A stretch of 64,000 nucleotides of DNA, taken from Mucilaginibacter gossypiicola. Its GTDB lineage: Bacteria > Bacteroidota > Bacteroidia > Sphingobacteriales > Sphingobacteriaceae. Positions 45,308 to 54,993 of the stretch are shown here, piece after piece. The stretch covers positions 1 through 64,000 of the forward strand of contig NZ_FOCL01000003.1 in assembly GCF_900110105.1 (NCBI RefSeq), read 5' to 3'. The translations under genes were made by a program, and so were the position numbers. Each line of letters opens with the position of its first letter. The stretch's first letter is position 1. Below the pieces are notes generated by a model. That model was not told the origin of the DNA. It did not search any database and saw nothing but the letters and a program-made list of their open reading frames with translations.

Positions 45308-46693
45308 CTATGCTGCAACAACCGAGCGGGTTGCAGATTCTTTCAGCAGCTTATCCTGCTGATCGTTATAATTTTTAATGATTAAAACGCTGCCTATTGC
45401 CAGCCACAACCAAATATTTACAGGCGGGTTTTTCCCTACTGCCCCTATTGACGCGTTGAGGATAACATAACTCAGTAAAAACGAAAGCAATACGCTCCAA
45501 TCCTTTCTCCGTGATTTCTGCCATATGCCTAAGCAAAATATAATCATCCATAACCTAAAAGCATACCATACCACTGCAAGGTAAATTCCACCCTCATAGA
45601 TAGTGGTGTCAAAGTCACTTTCTGTACCGGTTGACTCTAATTTTAAATCGTACGAGTATTGGCTGATCTTCTCGGAGCCATTGCTCATTACTCCGAGGCC
45701 ATTGCCAAATATAATGGCAACAATATCCTGTTCAAAAACCCAGTTAGTCCAGTTTAAAAAATTCCCCTGCACCCTACCCTTCATCTCTTCCGATTGCGTA
45801 CCCGAATCATTATCGCTTGAGCGTTCATCATATGCTGCAAAAAACTCAGGTTTGGCGGCCCGGATCCCTCCAAGCAATACAGTAAATACTGCAATACCAA
45901 TCAAGCCTTTTGAAACTATTTGCCCTGGAGATTTAACTGCAGCAAAGGCAAAACCAAGTACCAAACAAACCCCGCAGCCCAACACTGCCGAACGTCCGCC
46001 GGTTATAAATGTGCCTATCAACAGTGATACGCCTGTGGCAGCCAAATATATAATCTGCCAGCTTTTGGCTTTTCCTTTAACCTCTTTTTTAGGCCAAAAA
46101 AAGCTCATGGCCAAAAATGAACATGCCATATTTAAAAACCACGAATATTGGCCGGTAAACGAAAACGTAGAGCTTACCCTCAGACGTCCTGCCGCCGAAA
46201 AGCCTTCTAAAGAGCTACCGTCAACACTCAGGTTTAACCAATGGCTGGCCGGCAAGCTGTTTTGCAATACAGCAACTGCCGTTGTTGGTATCAATGCTAA
46301 ACAAATGGAAGTGACAAATTTTTTAAATTCATCCATCTTATCCGGAGGGAATGCAAACGGCATCATTACACCAACAATCATGTATAACAAGTATTGCTTT
46401 AGCCCGAAAATGCTTAAAATGGGATCGTGAAAAACAGTGAAAACTACCGGCGGAATAAATACCAGCATCACAGTTTTCCAATTTTTGAAAAGCATTAACG
46501 CCAGGCCATTGAGTTTTGCCTTGCTGATACTGAATATGCCCATGATGCATAAAATATCTTTTAAAAAGAACACCAAAAGCCCCAAAGCAGAAGGAAGCAT
46601 TTTACGCATAAGGCCCTCAAAAATGAGTACAAAGACCAGTACGTAAAGCAGCTTTTTAATATAAACCCGTAATTTCTCCTGCTGATTATCCAT
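45308..46693 (-). CDS. Wzy-type O-antigen/EPS polymerase, multi-pass membrane protein
   Basis: 461 aa with about ten to twelve hydrophobic segments and no soluble domain. The N-terminus (LLYVLVFVLIFEGLMRKMLP, then FFLKDILCIMG) and a middle periplasmic loop (about residues 280-330, charged, with EERSS/ERSSDNDSG character) match O-antigen ligase/polymerase-like proteins. The TGGRSAVLG stretch at about residues 228-236 is the usual Wzy/WaaL loop signature. It should join flipped repeat units at the periplasmic face, working with Wzx and Wzc from the same operon. A ligase role cannot be excluded, but no lipid A-core genes are near. Confidence 0.82.
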   Translation of the reverse strand: MDNQQEKLRVYIKKLLYVLVFVLIFEGLMRKMLPSALGLLVFFLKDILCIMGIFSISKAKLNGLALMLFKNWKTVMLVFIPPVVFTVFHDPILSIFGLKQYLLYMIVGVMMPFAFPPDKMDEFKKFVTSICLALIPTTAVAVLQNSLPASHWLNLSVDGSSLEGFSAAGRLRVSSTFSFTGQYSWFLNMACSFLAMSFFWPKKEVKGKAKSWQIIYLAATGVSLLIGTFITGGRSAVLGCGVCLVLGFAFAAVKSPGQIVSKGLIGIAVFTVLLGGIRAAKPEFFAAYDERSSDNDSGTQSEEMKGRVQGNFLNWTNWVFEQDIVAIIFGNGLGVMSNGSEKISQYSYDLKLESTGTESDFDTTIYEGGIYLAVVWYAFRLWMIIFCLGIWQKSRRKDWSVLLSFLLSYVILNASIGAVGKNPPVNIWLWLAIGSVLIIKNYNDQQDKLLKESATRSVVAA

Positions 46694-46707
46694 GTGAAAT
46701 TGGTTAA

Positions 46708-47871
46708 CTATTTTTTAGCAGCAAACACATCATTGAGCGATACTATTAATAACCGGCCGGTTTCGTCCCAGCCTTTTAAACCGGTGGCTTTTTTAACTGC
46801 TTTAGCTTTCATATTTTCATAAAGCTGCCTGTCATCGGCCAATAACTGCAGTTTGTCTGCAATACTTTTACTGTTCCTGATCGGGACTATAAACCCTTCT
46901 TCGCCGTCAGCTATGATATCATCGGCGCCAGTATTTTCTGTAGCGATAATAGGCACGCCGAATGACAGGGCTTCGCCCAAAACCAACGCTAATCCTTCTT
47001 CTATGGAAGGCAGGCAGAAAACATTTGCGCTTTTATAGGCCGCTTCCAGCTCCTGCCCTTTTAAGATTCCGGTAAATACTACTCCATCCGGGATAATTAC
47101 ATCGGCCAAACCATTGGGATTGCTTTCGGGGCCTACAATCACTAACTTTTTATTGGAATGATTTAATGACCTGAAGGCTTCAATCAGATATCTTAGGCCT
47201 TTACGCACCGATATGCTTCCAACATACAGAACTGTAAAGGTGTCCTGATCTTTGTTATCTGCAAGTTCAGTACTTGTTGTTAGCTGATTAAAGCCGTAAG
47301 GAACCCTGATTAACTTATGTTCAGGAAAACCAGCTTCAATAAAACTTCTTTTTACAAAGTTTGACGGCATCAGTATATAATCTGCAATGTGGTATTCTTC
47401 AATCCGTCTTGCTTTTTCCTTATCGTGAAAAGGTTGCCATTGCAGGTTTAATGATTCATATTCTTCCTTCATCAAATTTTCCTGATACTGTACATGGCTG
47501 TTTACCGCTTCCGCAATAACTATTTTCCCTTTCTTTTTGGCCTGTTTGCTGGCATTGAGGCCGCTGCCATTGTAGTACATGAAAATATCTGCTTCATCAA
47601 GATATTTTATGCAGGCATTATCCTGTTCAATTTTAGCTAAGTAAGCCAATTGTGAACTGATAGATTTAGGCGCTTTAAATTTCAAGCTTGCCAGATAAAT
47701 GCTTTGAATTTTATCGCTACGAACTAATTTATCTCCTATTTCAGTAAACGCAGCACGGGGACTCCAGCGCGAAAAACCACTTACAAACTTGTAAAGAATC
47801 CCCGCCTCATGAAGAGCAAGCGCATAACGATAGTGATGGCTCCGGTTAGGCGATGTATAAATTACTTTCAT
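46708..47871 (-). CDS. Glycosyltransferase family 4
   Basis: 387 aa from the ATG at 47871 (MKVIYTSPNRSHHYRYALAL); a longer reading would extend far into the preceding gene. Even so, the start lies 26 bp inside the upstream GT4 gene, which suggests translational coupling. The C-terminal donor domain has VLYVGSISVRKGLRYLIEAF, VIVGPESNPNG and PSIEEGLALVLGEALSFGVPII with both glutamates, then GADDIIADGEEGFIVP. It probably adds a sugar to the EPS repeat unit in the cytoplasm. Donor sugar unknown. Confidence 0.87.
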   Translation of the reverse strand: MKVIYTSPNRSHHYRYALALHEAGILYKFVSGFSRWSPRAAFTEIGDKLVRSDKIQSIYLASLKFKAPKSISSQLAYLAKIEQDNACIKYLDEADIFMYYNGSGLNASKQAKKKGKIVIAEAVNSHVQYQENLMKEEYESLNLQWQPFHDKEKARRIEEYHIADYILMPSNFVKRSFIEAGFPEHKLIRVPYGFNQLTTSTELADNKDQDTFTVLYVGSISVRKGLRYLIEAFRSLNHSNKKLVIVGPESNPNGLADVIIPDGVVFTGILKGQELEAAYKSANVFCLPSIEEGLALVLGEALSFGVPIIATENTGADDIIADGEEGFIVPIRNSKSIADKLQLLADDRQLYENMKAKAVKKATGLKGWDETGRLLIVSLNDVFAAKK

Positions 47872-48928
47872 AAATTTTGTTTTTGCCTGCGGATTTAATG
47901 ATATCGATATATTGTTTAGCAACCACTTTACTGCTATGTGCTTTCAGATGAGCATCTGCTTCGGCCCTTAATCTCTCCTGCAATACTTTGTCGCTTAATA
48001 GCCTTTTAATTGCATCTGCCAGGTCCTGTAAATCGCCTCTTTCAAATACCAGCCCTGCTTTACCAACGGCATCGGGCAAACCACCACCGTCAGATACTAT
48101 CGGGATACAACCACATGCAAGGCCTTCCAGTGCAACTATGCCAAATGGTTCCTCCCACCTTGAAGGTATGAGCATGTATTGGTGTTGATTTAAACAGTCA
48201 ACAAGCTTATCGCCGGTTAAACTGCCTTCAAACCTCACAATCTGTTTTATACCGGCATCTATCACATACTGTTTTAATTTTTCAAAGTCCTTCCCCTCGC
48301 CGATTACTGTTAACGAAATTTGGGAGGTATCGGAATTGGCTTCCCTGTATTCTTTATATAACTGCGCTATGGCTTCTATGGCCAAATCAGCCCCTTTATC
48401 TGATACCAGCCGCCCTAAAAACACAAAGCTTTTAGGTTTACTGTCATTAGCTACAGTTTGTATAAAAAGGTCATCATTATATGCGTTTTCAATCACAACC
48501 GCAGCCGGCCAGCATTTTTGGCGAATAGCATCACTCACGGCTATCACACTCGAAGCTTTCTTTAACCACAAATATTTCATTTTTGCAGGGAAAGACTTAG
48601 AGCCATCTTCGTTACTTAACCATGTATTTAATGAAACAACCAGTGGCTTTCTAAATAAAAGAGCAGGCCATGACATCCTTAACACCGGGCTGTTTTCAAA
48701 AACCACATCTGCCCATTTATGCTCGGCCAGTAATTGTTTTAAACCGGGATTACGAACAACTTTATAAGGAAATACTTTGCTACCTGATTGCTGCGTCCAG
48801 GTAAGCAGATGTACCTCAATTCCATAGTCATGAAATGCTTTTGCCAAAAACTCGGCATTGGCTTCAGTTCCGCCCAAATCGGGATAAAACTTGTGTGTAA
48901 GCAATAATACTTTCAGAGATTTAGCCAT
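47846..48928 (-). CDS. Glycosyltransferase family 4
   Basis: 360 aa from the ATG at 48928 (MAKSLKVLLLTHKFYPDLGGTE), one base after the stop of the acyltransferase gene. Longer in-frame readings overlap that gene and lack family similarity. The N-terminal GGTEANAEFLAKAF motif is typical of GT4 acceptor domains. The C-terminal domain shows VFLGRLVSDKGADLAIEAI, VIGEGKDFEKLK and PSRWEEPFGIVALEGLACGCIPI with the glutamate pair. It overlaps the next GT4 gene by 26 bp. Sugar transfer in EPS assembly is the expected role. Confidence 0.88.
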   Translation of the reverse strand: MAKSLKVLLLTHKFYPDLGGTEANAEFLAKAFHDYGIEVHLLTWTQQSGSKVFPYKVVRNPGLKQLLAEHKWADVVFENSPVLRMSWPALLFRKPLVVSLNTWLSNEDGSKSFPAKMKYLWLKKASSVIAVSDAIRQKCWPAAVVIENAYNDDLFIQTVANDSKPKSFVFLGRLVSDKGADLAIEAIAQLYKEYREANSDTSQISLTVIGEGKDFEKLKQYVIDAGIKQIVRFEGSLTGDKLVDCLNQHQYMLIPSRWEEPFGIVALEGLACGCIPIVSDGGGLPDAVGKAGLVFERGDLQDLADAIKRLLSDKVLQERLRAEADAHLKAHSSKVVAKQYIDIIKSAGKNKIYESNLYIA

Positions 48929-48929
48929 A

Positions 48930-50036
48930 TTACGCATTGGCCTTAGCCAGTGATAAAGTTTTTCCTTTTTGCAGCACCTTTTTGAAGAAACTTGTCCAGT
49001 GTTTCCGGTTTTCTTCCATAATGTACCCAATTACCATTGTAGCTGTGAACACAATCAACATGGCAATTGTAAACTGCGTACCATCAAACAACCTGGTTTT
49101 CCAAAACGACCTTACCAGTACCAGCATTGGGTCGTGAAGCACATATAATGGAAATGTAAGGTCTGCGAATTTCCTGATGAAGTTTACAACCGTGTTCGGT
49201 TTCTTTACATCTTTAGTTTGGTATTGAGGCAATAACCATAATGCAAGTGCTATAAAAACACCAATTATAAAATCTGTAATAAATTGCCCTGCAAAAAATA
49301 ACGGAGCCTTGCCTAAATGAAGCGGATACCCCGGTAATATACAAAACAAGGTCACAGCAATGCCCACCATCGCTGCGATTAACAACCATGATAACCCATA
49401 GCTTTTTATCGGACTTTTAAATCTGTATGCGCAATTGCCTAAAAGCCAGATTGGCATCATTAATAAAATTTTAGGTCCGGCTATCAGGCAGGCTGCCAAC
49501 GGTAACAGTAAGCCCTTCCAACCTTTTGCCTTGAAAAAGAATAAGCCAAATATCACGTAGTACCAAAACTCATATGATAACGACCACAAAGGTCCGTTTA
49601 TAGGAGGCGAGGCCGAAAAAAACCAAACCTCATTCAAAAACAGGCCTGATATAATATATCTTGGCCATGAAATTCCTCTGGTATAATGCGCTAATAACGC
49701 GGGATCAGAAAACTTAACAACAAGCTCAATCAGGGCGGTGATAATCAATGTAGGTATCAGAACTGAGTATAACCTGCTTAACCTTGCCTGGGCATATTGC
49801 AAGAGGCCCCGGTTATTTGCAGTGGTTGAGTATGCAATAACATAGCCCGATAGCGCAAAAAATATCACAACAGCCATATGCCCCCAATCAACACCATTGT
49901 AATCATATCCTACCGCGGTGAACCACTGAGCATAGCCATGGCCTAAAAAAACAACCAAAGCAGCCACAATACGCAGGCTATCCATAAAAATGCTTGTCCC
50001 GCCTGCTATTTTCTTATGAGTGTTTGAGTAAACCAT
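48930..50036 (-). CDS. OafA/YrhL-type membrane acyltransferase (acyltransferase family 3)
   Basis: 368 aa membrane protein with about ten hydrophobic segments. Family marks are FMDSLRIVAALVVFLGHGY with the conserved His near residue 33, FFALSGYVIAYST, and LSRLYSVLIPTLII near residue 90. It should O-acylate a sugar of the EPS intermediate in the inner membrane. The gene is 12 bp after the GT2 gene and one base before the next GT4. With the second OafA-like protein and two hexapeptide acetyltransferases, four acylating enzymes are encoded in this EPS part. Confidence 0.85.
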   Translation of the reverse strand: MVYSNTHKKIAGGTSIFMDSLRIVAALVVFLGHGYAQWFTAVGYDYNGVDWGHMAVVIFFALSGYVIAYSTTANNRGLLQYAQARLSRLYSVLIPTLIITALIELVVKFSDPALLAHYTRGISWPRYIISGLFLNEVWFFSASPPINGPLWSLSYEFWYYVIFGLFFFKAKGWKGLLLPLAACLIAGPKILLMMPIWLLGNCAYRFKSPIKSYGLSWLLIAAMVGIAVTLFCILPGYPLHLGKAPLFFAGQFITDFIIGVFIALALWLLPQYQTKDVKKPNTVVNFIRKFADLTFPLYVLHDPMLVLVRSFWKTRLFDGTQFTIAMLIVFTATMVIGYIMEENRKHWTSFFKKVLQKGKTLSLAKANA

Positions 50037-50048
50037 TATTTTACGCTA

Positions 50049-50921
50049 TTAGATTTTCCCGGTAAAAAACATACCAATGAGGCTGGATCTTGAATAAGAT
50101 TTATCAGCCCTGACCTCATTGCTCATTTTGATGCGCCCAAGGGTATTTATAGCTAAATATTCCATCGCCAGGCGCCCAACAATTAATGAATTTAAAAGAG
50201 GCCTTACGGGATATTTGCCGAACTTTTTAAGCAGCTTGATCCTGTTTTGATAGAAGCGGATAACCCGCCTGCCTACTTTTTGTGGAGTACCGCTACCTTT
50301 GTGAAATGCCCTTACCGGTATTAAACCAATACCCCAGCCTTTGCGGATGGCGCTCATGCAGATATCATGATCAAGTTCCAACCAGTCGTAATTTTCGTCA
50401 AAGCCGCCAACCTGCTGTAATACCTCTTTCCTGATTACCATAGCACAGGTATACACCGTTATTTGCTTAGGGCTTTTGTTAAAATATTTTTGATAGTATC
50501 CATGTAACTTTTGACCAAGTATTACGCTCATGGCATCGGGCTCCGGCTCGTAGGCTACAGCCTGCTTTCCCTCAGCATTTTCGGTGCTGTAAGCAGCTAT
50601 GCCGATAGTTGGATTGGCTTCAAAAAATGCCTTAGTTTTAAGGATATATTCTTCAAGCGGCCACGCATCGGAGTCGAACAGGATCACCAAATCGGTATCA
50701 GTTGCACTTAATCCCCTGTTTAGGCTTTTAACCAAACCTAAATTTTGCTGGTTACGAAGCAATTGCACGTTGTTAAACTTGTTCTCGAACAATTCGGTTG
50801 AGCAATCGTCAACAACTGTAAACTGGTCAATTTGATCATCTGCATAACGTAAACAGTGGTCGATGCACCTGGACGTCATCTCCATGGTGTTGTAATTGGT
50901 AGTTATTATTCCGACGGTCAT
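50049..50921 (-). CDS. Glycosyltransferase family 2
   Basis: 290 aa GT-A enzyme. The N-terminus MTVGIITTNYNTMEMTSRCI, the DLVILFDSDAWPLEE segment at about residues 74-88 with the DxD motif, and GGFDENYDWLELDHDIC further on are standard for GT2 rhamnosyl- or other glycosyltransferases of surface glycans. The ATG at 50921 overlaps the stop of the preceding gene by 4 bp (ATGA), a sign of coupled translation. Likely role: transfer of one sugar in EPS repeat-unit synthesis. Confidence 0.87.
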   Translation of the reverse strand: MTVGIITTNYNTMEMTSRCIDHCLRYADDQIDQFTVVDDCSTELFENKFNNVQLLRNQQNLGLVKSLNRGLSATDTDLVILFDSDAWPLEEYILKTKAFFEANPTIGIAAYSTENAEGKQAVAYEPEPDAMSVILGQKLHGYYQKYFNKSPKQITVYTCAMVIRKEVLQQVGGFDENYDWLELDHDICMSAIRKGWGIGLIPVRAFHKGSGTPQKVGRRVIRFYQNRIKLLKKFGKYPVRPLLNSLIVGRLAMEYLAINTLGRIKMSNEVRADKSYSRSSLIGMFFTGKI

Positions 50922-52051
50922 GATTTTATACTCGATTTAAACATGGCGCTATACTGTTCGGCTGCATTCTGCGGGCTATATTTTTCAGCGAAGCCTGTAT
51001 CCTGGTTTATAAACTTTTTTATATCGTTTATATATTTTAATTCTTCAATCTCGTCCCTTTTTTGATCATCGTTTGCAAATCCATCGCGCAAAATGATAAC
51101 CGGACATTTATTGTATAAAGCTGCTGCTATGCTGCCGCTTTTTTCAAATAAAACTTTGGGGTGATTAGAGAGACTTACATCACAGGTTCCCAGATAATCT
51201 GCTATGTCGTTTTCAGGCCATTCGCCTAATACATACATCGGGACACCTGTTGCTTCGTGTAACTCGGCAAATTGCTCTTTTATAGCCGGGCTTTTACCCG
51301 CATGTGTAACTATAAGTTTTTTGTTAAGCTGATCACGCACATTTAACGATAGTTGCCTGATCCGTTCCTCAAGCAGGCCATGCGGATGGAAACCTCCAAA
51401 AAAAGAAGCTAAAACATAATCAGTGCTGTTATTTCTAAAATCAGCAGGCAACTGTCCGTAAATTCTTTTCCGGGTACAGTCGCCAAGTGGCATATTGCTG
51501 AATACGGGTATTTTAATAGTGTTGATACCAGCCTTTAAAAGGCTCTTTTGATAGTATCCGTTTGTTGTTGAAATGCACTTTGGTTTTAATGCTTTTATTA
51601 CGGCTATTGCCGATCGTTTTTGAAAAAAACCAATGATCTTATCTTTCAGTGTGCTATCACTTGATTCGCCCTGCCAGATTTCGTGAAACATGATATGCAC
51701 ACTGGCATTGATCTTTAAACGCTTAAGCTGTTTAGCCAAATCAAATACAACGGCACGCTTTTGAAACGAGTAACCAACAAATTGCAAGCTTAGCCAATCA
51801 GGCGCAAAAGTCTCTGTTATTTCATGCAGCTTTATAAAGCGTTCGCGGGCTTCCATTGAAGCCGGGAGACGGATTTCTGAAACCTCTTTATGTGCTGCAT
51901 TTTCGATTAATGTATTGGCATGGCGGTCATTCAGTGCTAAAAGAAATACCTGGTGCCCCTGCTTCACAAACTCCAGTTTCAGTTTTCGGGAATAATCCCC
52001 TACACCATCACGCCCAGGTTCAAGGGAGCCGCAAACAAGCAAAATCTTCAT
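50918..52051 (-). CDS. Glycosyltransferase-like protein (GT-B fold, probable GT4 relative)
   Basis: 377 aa. The N-terminus MKILLVCGSLEPGRDGVGDYSRKL is that of GT-B enzymes with a glycine-rich loop (GxGDYS). The C-terminal half keeps MYVLGEWPENDIADYLGTCDVSL and SNHPKVLFEKSGSIAAALYNKCPVI, where the usual glutamate pair is altered: SGSIAAAL stands where an E-x7-E would normally be. It is therefore a divergent family member whose activity is less certain. It is encoded between the GT8-like gene (27 bp) and the GT2 gene (4-bp overlap), so it is part of the EPS set. Confidence 0.7.
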   Translation of the reverse strand: MKILLVCGSLEPGRDGVGDYSRKLKLEFVKQGHQVFLLALNDRHANTLIENAAHKEVSEIRLPASMEARERFIKLHEITETFAPDWLSLQFVGYSFQKRAVVFDLAKQLKRLKINASVHIMFHEIWQGESSDSTLKDKIIGFFQKRSAIAVIKALKPKCISTTNGYYQKSLLKAGINTIKIPVFSNMPLGDCTRKRIYGQLPADFRNNSTDYVLASFFGGFHPHGLLEERIRQLSLNVRDQLNKKLIVTHAGKSPAIKEQFAELHEATGVPMYVLGEWPENDIADYLGTCDVSLSNHPKVLFEKSGSIAAALYNKCPVIILRDGFANDDQKRDEIEELKYINDIKKFINQDTGFAEKYSPQNAAEQYSAMFKSSIKS

Positions 52052-52078
52052 ACTATTATGTATAAGTTGAATAGCTGC

Positions 52079-53047
52079 TTAGTTGCGGGTGTAAAATCGA
52101 CCTATAAATGCTCCCATATTTACAACCAGGCTTTTGCGCTGTATGTAGTTGTTATTAAAAAGATTGATGGGATGACTAACACACTTCCAGAATTTTTTAT
52201 CTACACTTCTCGGGCTAACCCCTAAAAAGGACTGTTTCAGGAATTTAATACGCCAGGGCTTAGGGCTTCCCAAAGCATGAAGCATTAGTGTGGCGCCACC
52301 TTGCAAACCCATTCCCTCTTTGCCAACAAAACTTACAACGCCATCCCATGCGCCAATGGCAATATTCAAAGCATCCTGATCTGTTTTGCTGAATGGTGCA
52401 TAGTCACCGGCATGTTCTTTGGCCAGGTTAGCTTCGCCCGGGAATGGCGCCCGGCTTAATCCGCCTATCAGCGGACCAATTTTCTCCTGGATCATAATCC
52501 AGGTATCAACCAAGCCTATGTCCTTTTTGTTAACCCCTATGAAGCCAGAGTTTACATAAATCTCTCTATCAAGGTTAAGGTTGATATCAAACTGTCCGAA
52601 ATATTTTTTCCAGGCCATTTTGCGGGGATGGTTTGGAGGTAACGGTGAATTCACATCCTCACAAACCGTTACCCCAAATGATACCCACTCTTCGTAAAAA
52701 CTCCAGTCATAATCCAAAATTATATCCGGATCAAAGTAGAAGATATTCTCAGCATCATTGGCAGGGCCCTCAAAAAGCCATTTCAAAAAATCGGGTTTAT
52801 AATTGGCTAAATGGTAACTGGTTTTTAACCTAACAAAATGAATTTTTATATCTTCATTAACCTTGTAAGTGGCTAACTGATGATCCTCAAAAAGAGATAA
52901 ATCTGTTGCAGTGGCCCAGGGAGGTAATTCGCCTAAATAACCGGCATAAATATCTCCTTTAAAACCATGTTTATGAAGTGAATTAACAAATGCGGCAACG
53001 CCAAGATGGTAATGTCCTTCAAAAAGCGTACAAATAACTGTTTGCAT
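52079..53047 (-). CDS. GT-A type glycosyltransferase, GT8-like
   Basis: 322 aa. The N-terminus MQTVICTLFEGHYHLGVAAFVNSL and the YFDPDIIL segment with its DxD motif (D106-P-D108) point to a nucleotide-diphospho-sugar transferase. The VNSGFIGVNKK segment further on is the conserved N-S/A-G-F/V region of GT8 and related enzymes. I do not recognise a precise subfamily. It is 6 bp after the acetyltransferase and 27 bp before the next gene, in the middle of the EPS set. Confidence 0.72.
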   Translation of the reverse strand: MQTVICTLFEGHYHLGVAAFVNSLHKHGFKGDIYAGYLGELPPWATATDLSLFEDHQLATYKVNEDIKIHFVRLKTSYHLANYKPDFLKWLFEGPANDAENIFYFDPDIILDYDWSFYEEWVSFGVTVCEDVNSPLPPNHPRKMAWKKYFGQFDINLNLDREIYVNSGFIGVNKKDIGLVDTWIMIQEKIGPLIGGLSRAPFPGEANLAKEHAGDYAPFSKTDQDALNIAIGAWDGVVSFVGKEGMGLQGGATLMLHALGSPKPWRIKFLKQSFLGVSPRSVDKKFWKCVSHPINLFNNNYIQRKSLVVNMGAFIGRFYTRN

Positions 53048-53053
53048 AGTATT

Positions 53054-53611
53054 TTATCTGTTTTTTATAAAGCGGGCGGGTGTACCGGCCCATACCTGGT
53101 AGTCGGGAATTGATTTATTGACCAAAGAACCGGCACCTATAATACTGCCCTCGCCTATAGTTACGCCCTGAAGAATAACACTATGCGTCCCAATCCATAC
53201 ATCGTTCTTTAAAATTATTGGCTTGTGTATAACCGGTTGCTGATTGATTGGCAAACTGCGGTGCATCTCGCGACCCGCATCAACAAATGTTGTATTGGCA
53301 GCTATGAGGCAATCATTGCCTATTGTTAATCCTAATGTGATATTGAAATCACAGCCATGGCCAATAAAAACACGCTGACCAATATTTACAAAGTTGGTAT
53401 CGGCAAATGGCTGGGGCGTTTTAAAAACCACGTCATCTTCAATTACACTTTCTGCTCCTACACTGATTTTGCCGGGCCATTTACACTTGATCTTACCTAA
53501 AACCACTCCATTATTAATCTGCATCCCTAAAACCCTATAGTATTTTTTTCGGAGTGATAAACTAATATTGCTAAGCTTATGCCTCAACATAGCCGGGAAT
53601 CGTTGTTTCAT
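53054..53611 (-). CDS. Hexapeptide-repeat (left-handed beta-helix) acetyltransferase
   Basis: 185 aa. Isoleucine-patch hexapeptides run from about residue 45 to 170 (ISVGAESVIEDDVVF, IGQRVFIGHGCDFNI, IGNDCLIAANTTF, KNDVWIGTHSVIL, IGEGSIIGAGSLV), ending with YQVWAGTPARFIK, the classic C-terminus of CysE/LacA/NodL-type EPS acetyltransferases. It uses acetyl-CoA to acetylate a sugar. The start ATG overlaps the wzx stop by 4 bp (ATGA). It is distinct from the WcaF-like enzyme at 41080-41631. Confidence 0.88.
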   Translation of the reverse strand: MKQRFPAMLRHKLSNISLSLRKKYYRVLGMQINNGVVLGKIKCKWPGKISVGAESVIEDDVVFKTPQPFADTNFVNIGQRVFIGHGCDFNITLGLTIGNDCLIAANTTFVDAGREMHRSLPINQQPVIHKPIILKNDVWIGTHSVILQGVTIGEGSIIGAGSLVNKSIPDYQVWAGTPARFIKNR

Positions 53612-54912
53612 GAAACTGTTGGTTTGGGTAGTTTTGAAACCCTGTAAATGAAGTAGGTAATTAAAATTATAAAGGCAAGTAAAAAATCGACGATGGAAAA
53701 CATCAATACATTGGTTGTTTTTGAAAGATCCATAGTAACAACCAGTAATATCTGGAATAATATATTGATAGTTAAATTAATTACAGGTTTGATGATCCAG
53801 CCACGCGAAACCAAAACTGAATAGGTAACGCCGGCAAGCATAGCCAAACAACTTGAAATGGTAATTAATAACATCTCCTTATTGAGATTTGTATAGCCTT
53901 TGCCTAACACCCACAGCACCTGCGCAGGAAATAGCATCACGATAACTATAACTATAGAGCTGATTACAAAAAGCGCCGCTTCAATTTGTATAAAGCGTTG
54001 TATGAGTAACTTTTTCTGCTCAGGTAAGCGGGCAAAGCGCGGTACAACAAGAGTGCCGAACAAGGTAGTAAAAAGGGTTAAAACGGTAGTTAAACGACTT
54101 AATGCACCAACATGGGCTATAGATTGTGTGTTGCCGAAAATTGAGATAAGCCAGATAGTGATCTGCCCCGATACACAGAAATAAATGGCGCCGGGCAATG
54201 AGCGTTTTACGATTGCCAGTATTTCCTTTTCAATAGCCGGATCCGATTTCTGCCCGGGATCTGCATACTCGGCCGAAATTTTCCTTAATTGGATATTAGC
54301 CCACATACGTGGGATGCCGTTCCCTAATATTGCTACAGATGTAAAGGGGATCACAAGTAACGAACCAATCATCAACACAAAGCGGCCCAAGCCAGCAGAT
54401 AATTGATTTTTTTGAAGCTTATTTATTCCCTGATGCAATTTAGATGCCGTTTCGAGCAGTGTATCACTCAACGCTGCAAAGAATGATGGAATAATAGCCA
54501 GCACAATAAAGCATGATGATAACAGCGTTGCACCATTATGTACCAACAGGTAAAACAACACAGGCAACGAAATTAACAAACTAAATATTCCGAATATTTT
54601 ACGCAGTTTGAGCCCGCTTGCAATTACCACACCTAACTTTTCCCGGTCCTGCCAAACTTTGCCCCCCTGCGCCATTACGCCAGACGAGATACCTCCATCG
54701 GCAAGTACAGTCATTGTTCCTAACATGGTATTTGCCAGCGTATAAAAAGCATACTCTGTAGTAGGTAATAACCTGACAATTAAAATTCCGGTTAATAAGC
54801 CCAATAGCTGGATAATTGCCTGGGCAGAAAATGTAACAGCCACAAGCTTAGTCCACTGTTGCCATTTCTCAAACCTGCCGTTCACAGAAAGGTTACTTGT
54901 TAAACTTTTCAT
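53608..54912 (-). CDS. wzx: Wzx-type flippase / polysaccharide exporter of the MOP superfamily
   Basis: 434 aa, almost entirely hydrophobic with about twelve predicted membrane segments, such as IIQLLGLLTGILIVRLLP near the N-terminus. The overall pattern matches RfbX/Wzx flippases, which move undecaprenyl-linked repeat units across the inner membrane. The gene is 81 bp after wzc and overlaps the acetyltransferase by 4 bp. Together with Wzy, Wzc and Wza it completes a Wzx/Wzy-dependent EPS pathway. No other flippase gene is present. Confidence 0.85.
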   Translation of the reverse strand: MKSLTSNLSVNGRFEKWQQWTKLVAVTFSAQAIIQLLGLLTGILIVRLLPTTEYAFYTLANTMLGTMTVLADGGISSGVMAQGGKVWQDREKLGVVIASGLKLRKIFGIFSLLISLPVLFYLLVHNGATLLSSCFIVLAIIPSFFAALSDTLLETASKLHQGINKLQKNQLSAGLGRFVLMIGSLLVIPFTSVAILGNGIPRMWANIQLRKISAEYADPGQKSDPAIEKEILAIVKRSLPGAIYFCVSGQITIWLISIFGNTQSIAHVGALSRLTTVLTLFTTLFGTLVVPRFARLPEQKKLLIQRFIQIEAALFVISSIVIVIVMLFPAQVLWVLGKGYTNLNKEMLLITISSCLAMLAGVTYSVLVSRGWIIKPVINLTINILFQILLVVTMDLSKTTNVLMFSIVDFLLAFIILITYFIYRVSKLPKPTVS

Positions 54913-54993
54913 ATAGCAGGTAATAATTCTTGAAGATCAATCTTCAAATACATATGTTTAGAGGTTGCCTTATCTTAATTAAGAAAGAGAAAA

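Noticed and set aside
45603..46430. 275-codon open frame on the plus strand
   Set aside because: It lies fully antisense to the Wzy-type polymerase gene, has no recognisable domain, and arises from codon bias of the true gene.
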